DNA of 64,000 nt. Source: Artemisia argyi (taxonomy: Eukaryota; Streptophyta; Magnoliopsida; Asterales; Asteraceae). Below are positions 57,358 through 64,000 of the stretch, in pieces (within the stretch, counting starts at the first letter, position 1; each line of letters starts with the position of its first letter). A model generated the notes under the pieces. The model saw only the letters and a list, made by a program, of their open reading frames with translations, had not been told where the DNA came from and searched no databases. The stretch is from the NCBI GenBank assembly GCA_030686995.1, contig CM060696.1, positions 10,460,487 through 10,524,486 on the forward strand, in the 5' to 3' direction. The position numbers and the translations under genes are program-made.

Positions 57358-57687
57358 CTAGTCGGGGTAGCCGATGAGTCTAAAGCATCCTTCTTGGGTA
57401 TGTCCCATCATCCCACATTCTTCACATTTAAGTTTGGATTTATCCACCCGGGGTGATGACCCGACTTGGCTGCGGTCAGACTGACAATTAACTTTCGAAA
57501 CAAGCCTTAATCCCTCTGTTTCGGTGGCTATTAAACCTACTGCCGTGCCATGTGTTTCATTGATAGTTGCTCCTAGAATGTTTTGGCGAGCGGCTTCTGT
57601 AAGAACGGTGGCGTATGCCGCCTCCCGCAGAGGGAAGAGGTTCCAACTGGAGTATTTCCGGTTTAATGGGTTCATATCGCCGGTCAA
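57358..57687 (-). pseudogene. Copia Gag zinc knuckle segment
   Basis: The frame includes the REAAYATVLTEAARQNIL helix and a CCHC knuckle, CEECGMMGHTQEGCFRLIGYP, diagnostic of Copia Gag. It is separated from the UBN2 part by stops near 57700-57780 and from the protease part near 57300. Confidence 0.8.
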
Positions 57688-57787
57688 GGGTATTTAGAAA
57701 CTGAAAGAGTTTTCATTCTGACCTGATTTTAGAGTATGTCTTGATGTCGTCTGGACACTTCATGGGATTTAGGTCAATTCTATCAAT

Positions 57788-58268
57788 CTATCCCCATATC
57801 TCCTGTAATGAGATCCAAAAATCTTCAAGAGAGTTGTTGTTTTGTTTGATATCGTTAGTCTTAACATGAAGGTTAAAGGTTTGTAGTTTGTTTCTTCCGC
57901 TATTGTAAGTAACCACCAGGGCTTCCCACAACATTTTTGCGGTGGGATACTTGGTTAGGTTGCCTGCGAGTACGGGTTCAATATTTTGAATGAGCCATGA
58001 AAAAACAATCAAATCTTCTTGTTCCCATTGCTCATAATCTTCACTTTTTTTATCTGGATGATCTGTGGTCAGGTGTGATAATAAGGATTTGGATTTTCCG
58101 CCTATGGCGACTTGGATCATCTGGGTCCATAGTGTGTAGTTTTGACTATTGAGTTTGAGGTTGATTTAGAGATTATCGGATAGTTTTGGGTTTTGAGGCT
58201 ATTAATTAAGACTGCTCTTTAACAGATTTGCGAGTTGTAGTGATAGATCAGAACCCGAGTCGGTCATG
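57788..58268 (-). pseudogene. Copia Gag, UBN2 part
   Basis: The likely start is the ATG at 58268 (MTDSGSDLSLQLANLL), followed by stops. From 58120 the frame IQVAIGGKSKSLLSHLT, EDLIVFSWLIQNIEP, AKMLWEALVVTYNSGRNKLQTF is a good UBN2 match. It ends near the EIWG motif. Gag would build the particle; this copy has several nonsense codons. Confidence 0.75.
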
Positions 58269-58344
58269 GTAGCTCGGTTTGGATTTATGGATTTGAGGGT
58301 ACTGGAAAATCAAAAGGTATATGAGGATCGAGCCTTCTCTAATG

Positions 58345-58600
58345 CCATGATATCAAGAGGCCTTTTATTATTAATTTCTGAATTGTATTTTACAATGAAA
58401 GAGACAACCGTAATATATAGGGAATTACAATGATCTAAATATGGAAAACTATAAATGGTTGCTGTGAACTTTGTGAAAAAGAAGCTAGAGATTTGCACTT
58501 CTAAATTAACGGGATAAGATGCAATCTTTTCTATTTGAACAAGTATAACTTAATTTGACCTATTAATCATAAAAAAATCTAATTTGAAAATCTTTCTTTC
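58345..58600 (-). repeat. Copia 5' LTR-like segment
   Basis: On the minus strand a TTGATATCATGGCATTAGAG string (58358-58340), a diverged initiator tRNA-Met site, follows AATAATAAAAGGCCTC. The region beyond it has a TATA-like ATATATAGG (58417-58425). The outer LTR edge is not resolved. Confidence 0.4.
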
Positions 58601-59160
58601 TTTCAGGCGAGAAATTATGACATCTCTTTGTTGGCGAGAAATTATGACATCTCTTTGTTGTATCAGTAGATAGGAGCATGAGAATTGGAGCAAACTATAA
58701 GTTGATCTACAAGTGTAATCTTTATATAAAATGCTTGCTATTGATCACTTTTCATGGTAACTTTTAATTAAGTTTTGAGTATAAATTCTATTTGGGATTG
58801 CTTATTAAATCAAGTGCTTTTAGGGGTCGTTTGGGATTTTTTATTTTTTTTTTATTTTTTATTTTTTTACAAACCTGCTTATTGGGTTGTTTGGGGTTAC
58901 TTAATTATTAGAGATAGTAACTACTCTTAGGCATTGTTTGGAATTGCATAAACTGCTTATAGAGATCTTTTGTTACTTATTAAAATCAACCTAACTCTGT
59001 TTCGTCTCAATTTTATGGGCTGTTTAGCATTGCTTACTAACTACTTTTAGGGGTTGTTTGGGACTTCTTATAAACCTGCTTGATATGGGCTCTTTAGGAT
59101 TACTTATTAGATTAACTTCTTATAAATAAGATCCTAAAACTCATTTCCCCCATCGTGAGT
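58600..59160. repeat. Dispersed TTAGGGGTTGTTTGGGA-type repeats
   Basis: Five imperfect copies of a GGGTTGTTTGGGA string lie at about 58826, 58886, 58930, 59022 and 59048, and GGCGAGAAATTATGACATCTC is repeated at 58607 and 58634. They resemble nested hAT-type MITE ends. No gene is present. Confidence 0.45.
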
Positions 59161-59169
59161 TTAAAGATT

Positions 59170-59716
59170 TAGATAAACCAAAAGGCAAGCTTACTGGTTT
59201 CTCCAAATTCAGAGAAGACCATAAAAGGAAAGTGTTTGTGTATATATCCATACGGAAGTACAGACGAACGGACGGTTACTGAATAAGCCGGACGGATAAG
59301 ACCGGAGAGATAGACACCAGATACGACCCCGGCCTCACAATACACGTGCCTGCCACGTGCCGCCTGTGACTGACACCATAGCATAGGGAAAGTCTACTGC
59401 GCCACTCCCTATATGTCAGGAACAGTTACCTACTCGCACTATGCACAGTCTCAAACAGTAAAAAGGTACAAGGTCAAGGTAGTATAAATACTTCTCATTT
59501 ACTCATATAATTGATTAGCATTTATTGCATATTCACACACATATCTTTTACAACAAAACCCTATACTTATTCTCACGCCTGAGCTTGGTCCTGGGACAAC
59601 ACCCGGGGCGAGGCTAAAGTGGTTCTTTGTGTATCTCCAGGTCTGAAGAACTCACAGGGCTCTCAGCTGGAAGATCTTCGCGGCCTTCCAAGAGGTAACG
59701 GGAAATTACTCAAACA
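59170..59716 (+). repeat. Tat/Retand-type LTR, 3' part
   Basis: The right edge is set by CTCAAACA before the primer-binding site at 59720. A TATAAATA box at 59483-59490 would start transcription about 230 bp before the LTR end. The left edge is not found. Confidence 0.45.
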
Positions 59717-59719
59717 AAT

Positions 59720-59737
59720 TGGCGTCATCTGTGAGAC
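59720..59737 (+). other. Tat/Retand-type primer-binding site
   Basis: TGGCGTCATCTGTGAGAC, close to the TGGCGCCGTCTGTGGGAA site (tRNA-Arg type, from memory) of Tat-lineage elements. Confidence 0.65.
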
Positions 59738-59764
59738 CCGGATTCAATCTACCAGGGTCACAGA

Positions 59765-60829
59765 ATGTCAGGTCCAGGCCCTGAAATATCCAGAGGAAAC
59801 GAAGACACTTCCTCAGCGATGAGAGAGCAGATTGAGGGACACTTGTCCGCCCGCAAGGCATTAGTGGAAGAGCATAACCGGAGAGAGAGAGTTCAACCTA
59901 TCCGATTGAACTTCGGAGGGGAAGGACTTGAGAATGATACAAGGAATGAAAGAACGACCGGGGGAATCATGACAGGGACAAAGGTGTCAGATGAAGATTT
60001 GGGAAAACCTTTCAAAGAAATATCTAACTCGCCCCTGTCCTGTAGGCTCCTTGAGTTCTCAGCTCCGGAACATAAGATGCCTTCCCACATCAAGCTCTAT
60101 GATGGTTCAACGAATCCGGAGGACCACCTCACCAGATTCTCCGGAGCCGCGATGCAAGGATGTTGGCCCATGTCGGTATGGTGTCGCATGTTCCAACAGA
60201 CGTTAGATGGAAGTGCTCGAGGATGGTACAACAAGCTCCTCTCGGAAAGTATTGACAAATGGGCAGACCTTCGCCACCAATTCGCTACTCGCTTTGCACT
60301 CCGTAAAAAATGCTTCAAAGACCCCATGGAAATAACCAAGATCACCAGAAATGCAAACGAATCCCTTCCTGAGTTCAAGGAAAGGTGGACTAAAGAGACA
60401 GGGTTCATCCAAGGTGTGCCGGAGATAATGCGGATATCCTCCTTCATGGATGCATGTAAGACCCCGAAGTTGGCTAAACTCTTCGCTGACAAAGTACCAA
60501 AGACAGTTGAAGAAATGATGGGCCGAGTGGACGATTTTGTCAGGTCGGAAAGAGCCTTCGCTAGTACTGAACTACCCCTAGGGGAAAGAATAGAATCCTC
60601 AAGGAGGCCTACCACCGGCAATTACCGAAGGGACGACCGGCAGTTTCGAGGGCCATACGGAGGGGACAGGAGACACCCTGAGGGTAGAACTAACCCTCTC
60701 GGGCGCGACTGGTACGCCCCCTACAGGCCCCGAGAAAGGCCCCCATTACTCCCCTCGGAACGATCAACCCAAGCGCCAGAACAACTAACCTCCCAAGCTC
60801 TCGCTGAACTCACTCACCAAGCTCTCTAA
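59765..60829 (+). pseudogene. Tat/Retand-type Gag
   Basis: ATG at 59765, 28 bp after the primer-binding site, opens MSGPGPEISRGNEDTSSAM. Residues about 110-260 form the Gag domain: HIKLYDGSTNPEDHLTRF, MFQQTLDGSARGWYNKLL, the ESLPEFKERWTKETGFIQGV block and KTVEEMMGRVDDFVRSERAF. An Arg-rich tail follows. Near 60800 a shift moves the frame to the next segment. Gag would form the particle. The long open frame shows less decay than other elements here, but truncation at 61187 removes pol. Confidence 0.8.
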
Positions 60830-61186
60830 AGAGATCCTAGCGACCGAACACCAGTTGCAGCTTCCACCACCTAGACCCCTGAACTATCCACCCAGAAGGG
60901 AGAACCAGGATAAGTATTGTGACTACCACATGGGTAAGGGACACCAAACTAATGATTGCCACCAACTTCGGAAACAACTAGAGGTAGCCTTCGAATCAGG
61001 GAAGCTTAATCATCTTGTCAAAGATGTCAGGAAGAAGGGAGGTGGACGAAGGGAAGAGGAACCACCTAAAGGCAGGGTTATCAATATGATTCGTGTACTT
61101 CCGGAAGCAAAGAAAAGGAAAACCAGAGAACAATTGGAAGACCGGATGAATGTGCCCATCGTATTCCCACCTGTATCGGCGGACGA
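60830..61186 (+). pseudogene. Tat/Retand-type Gag C-terminus with zinc-knuckle-like motif
   Basis: In a shifted frame from about 60830, NQDKYCDYHMGKGHQTNDCH gives the C-x2-H-x4-H-x4-C knuckle variant of this lineage. LRKQLEVAFESGKLNHLVKD and a basic Arg/Lys/Glu-rich region toward the protease follow. The sequence is cut at 61187 by another element's LTR. Confidence 0.75.
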
Positions 61187-64000
61187 TGTTATAACACCCC
61201 CATTTTAGGAACGCAGCGGAATACAACATGGGGTGCTATTTGGTCACATTGTACAAATATAGTAAACAACTTTAAAACAAAGTTGTTTTTAAAACTTCAC
61301 ATTCGCTAATTTATCAGAGTTAACAAGGTCCCAAAAGTTTTTAACATAGATAAAAGATACATAAGTTTAGAAAGTTTAGAACATTATCGAATGAACAATT
61401 TTATTTAAACATGAGCCATCATGTAGATATCCATTTCTTGCGCCGCCCATCCAAGCCGAAAGTCACTTACGGACCTGAGATAAAATATGCTAAAAGTTAA
61501 CACAAAGGTTGAGTGAATTCATAGAGTTTAATAAGTAAGCAGTTGAATACAAGTATTATTTATCAATAGACATATAACAAATACATGTCGGGAAATAAGA
61601 TTTATAGCATTGAGCTCATGAAACCGAACCTTGACCTAGTTTAATAGTGCCCCGAAAAGGGTAAGATTTGCCATTTACCACAACTTCTCAATATTATGTG
61701 ACCGTTGAAAGGTGAGCGCTACTCACTCGGCCAAGCCCGCCAAGCCTAATATGCGTATTCATAATACCAGCATTTCCCTACGGAATTAACGGTTCATAAT
61801 GGGGACTTAATTGGCAAGAAATACTCAATGTCTGATGTCTATAAATCATGTAATTCGGTCAAGCATACCAAAAAGAAAGCTACTTGTATTCGGTTTGTAA
61901 AACTAGCATGTATCCCCCTCGCGAGGTTTATAAAATATTTAAATGAGTAAAGGCGAGGCTATGAACTCACCGTGAACAAAGAGGAATAATCACAATCAAG
62001 CAAGCGAAGAAAGATAGCCGCGAAGCTCTACGAAGAACCTAAACATATATACGTTGTCTTAGGTTTTGAAAATAAATATTTATGCCATATGGCTATATGT
62101 TATATAAATTATGATCTTAATTGTGCTTGGTACACATATACTAAATACATATATAACAAGTTTAGTTTGACACTAAAGAGTTATTTATAAATATGAATTT
62201 ATATTCTTTATAAAAGTCAAGTGTCAAATTTATATTTGTTTCTAAGTCCAAAATATGTTATGAAGGTCCAATGATGAGTCTAAGGTTCAAATTTAGTCCA
62301 GGGGTCCCATTTTTAATCAAAAAGGTTCAAATTAAGCCTAAGAGTTCAAAATATAGGAGGTGGTTCAACATATATTTAAAGTCCAAAAGTTTTATAAAAT
62401 GTAAACATTTTTATACTTTTTATTCCAATGCTGATGGAAATTTTTATAACTTGCTCATCTTAGAAATTTCGTTACTTGTAAACCGTAAGTCAAAAATTTA
62501 CGTTCTTTATATCCCCGGAAAGGTATTTCTCTGTACTAACAAACTTTGTAGGTCCCACTAAGTCAAAAATTTGATTATATTAGTAAAACTATTTATTTAC
62601 CCATATTACTCAATCCATCAGTTTTCAAATTTACAACTGTCCCGCGAAAAGTGCGATATATAGAGTTTTACTAACCCGATCAATTCCCCGCTTTCGGCCA
62701 CGTTTAAGTTAAGATGTTATCTAAAACTTTTATGTTTTGAGTAACAGTGGGTTATTCACAAAAAAATGACTTATACACGTTTCAAATCTGTTACTCAGAA
62801 TGTGACATGTTTCACGAAAATAATTCTAGTTTAATCATCGTAATGAGTTATTCGATGAAATACCCGTCAAAATGACCACAAGACATAGGGCTATAACTAA
62901 ATATTTTTAGTTTAGGACCAATGTTTACTGATTAAATCAGTTTATTCCATTTTTACCCCTGAATCAGATTCATAGTTTGTATGTCTAGTCCTTTAGGGTT
63001 TTTAGTGATTAAACTTATGTACCAAGCCTAACCAAGCAACATAACTTATATAATATACAAATACATTAAGATATATAACTTTTACAGTAGTGAAAGTAAA
63101 AATAAAATGAAAAGTGAGTGGAGAGTTTCCTTACAAAAGTGATGAACAAGAAAGATTACAACAACAAGAATACTAGACCTATATTAACCCAACAACACTT
63201 CCACCTTTTCTTTCAATCTTTTACCCAACTTTTTATAACTCTTTTACCCTTAGAAAATATCTTTTAATACCAGCCCTTGAACACCTTAAAACCCTTGAAT
63301 AAACTCTTGCTAAGAACTTCCAAGAAAACCTAAGATTTGATGAGATTTATGTGTTGTTTGAGTGTAATAAATCAAGAACAAGACTAGGGCTTCAAGATCT
63401 TTAATCTATGATCAATAATTTAGTAAAATTTTGGATGACATGGGTGTTTTAGATCTGTTTTGGGTCGTTCATGATGGAAAGAAAAACAAGAGATGAAAAC
63501 TTTTGGTGATAAGAACTATGTAAATGAAGTGGTATAGTGGGAAACATATGAATGACCAAGTTAGCCATGTGTGGCAAAGTATGACACCACTAGGACATTT
63601 GTCCTAGTGTTTTTGCTGTATATTATGGTGGGTGGAGAGGGGTTTTAGTGGGTTGTGATGGCTCAATTCGATATAAGTGTAGTTTTTGATCCCCGGTAAT
63701 TAAAATGTAGAGTTTTTAAGATGCGTAACGTAAAACCGGGTAATGTAAAAATACAAAATTTATAAAAATGTTAAAACTTATTAACATAACCAATTTAAGA
63801 TGAGAGGCGAGTTCATCGAAGGGTTTAACATCGTTAAAACCGAAACTGTGAGTTAAAAACGCTTTTGGTGACACCGGTTCTTGATAAAAGTGACGTAAAC
63901 TATAAAAATGAAACAACAAGTATAAAATTTACTTGTAAACATGAAAGTAGGTTAAAAATGTATAAAATATGTAAAATTATCATAGTCTAGGGTTGGTTCA
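61187..64000 (-). repeat. Large LTR start (Tekay-like), runs off the window
   Basis: It begins TGTTATAACACCCCC and interrupts the Tat Gag frame at that point. TAACACCCCC followed by a CGCAGCGGAATAC string mirrors the plus-strand start of the Tekay LTR at 6312 (TGTAACACCCCC ... CAGCGGAAGAC). It is therefore probably a minus-strand LTR of a related but distinct family, at least 2.8 kb. No interior is in the window, and no gene is recognised in it. Confidence 0.6.

Larger units (their letters stand above)
54171..58268 (-). mobile_element. Copia retrotransposon, truncated and decayed
   Basis: Minus-strand order from 58268 is Gag (UBN2), zinc knuckle, protease, GAG-pre-integrase/integrase, RT and partial RNase H, the Copia order with integrase before RT. 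Every domain is broken by stops or shifts. The 3' end after RNase H is missing, because the sequence joins the fragment at 53753-54190. A 5' LTR-like segment lies at 58345 onward. Confidence 0.8.

Overview
The window looks like repeat-dense nuclear DNA of a dicot, most likely Asteraceae. That placement is an inference from the kinds of retrotransposon reading frames and is not proven. It is AT-rich, has spliced eukaryotic gene fragments, and is dominated by plant LTR retrotransposons (Ty3 chromoviruses, Tat/Athila-like, Copia, TRIM-size), one CACTA DNA transposon and a MULE-like gene-capturing element. Only one gene looks like an intact ordinary host gene: an unrecognised 228-aa protein at 30091-30777 with a TATA box.

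Layout. 1-2192: a minus-strand Copia-like LTR end, then the tail and LTR of an Athila/Tat-like element. 2176-5540: broken Copia gag, then a small LTR element with two direct LTRs and a third inverted LTR half. 6312-19597: a 13.3-kb minus-strand Tekay/Del-type chromovirus with very large (3.6 kb) LTRs, target duplication CTAGA, and a gag-pol broken by stops and frameshifts. 20043-21371: a broken, intron-containing WD40 gene fragment. 21851-34652: two copies of a MULE-like segment carrying a fragment of a VIM/ORTHRUS-type PHD finger. Copy 1 is split by a 4.7-kb CRM-like element (22216-26945, TSD CTACT) and is joined to 2-oxoglutarate oxygenase exons; copy 2 holds the matching empty site. A 1.1-kb TRIM (28433-29565, TSD CTTTG) and the intact gene lie between the copies.

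35069-49601 is a 14.5-kb CACTA element (TSD AAT). It has a striking system of 20-bp perfect palindromes in three clusters, an unrecognised plus-strand ORF, an intact spliced minus-strand gene for a GRF-type zinc finger plus coiled coil, and a decayed Ptta/En/Spm-type (Transposase_24-like) gene. An exon of that gene is interrupted by a 6.5-kb LTR element (40633-47121). That element carries one intact 333-aa ORF resembling a retroviral protease domain without the catalytic motif, and its LTRs hold repeated TGACG palindromes just upstream of a TATA box.

49605-64000: AT-rich DNA with microsatellites, the LTR and primer-binding site of a third Ty3 element, a truncated minus-strand Copia element (54171-58268), a Tat/Retand-type gag (59765-61186), and the start of another large LTR (61187 to the window end).

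Order of events from nesting: CACTA before its LTR insertion; MULE duplication with CRM inserted in one copy only; oxygenase fragment before the TRIM; Tat gag before the last LTR. No rRNA, tRNA gene or CRISPR array was seen.
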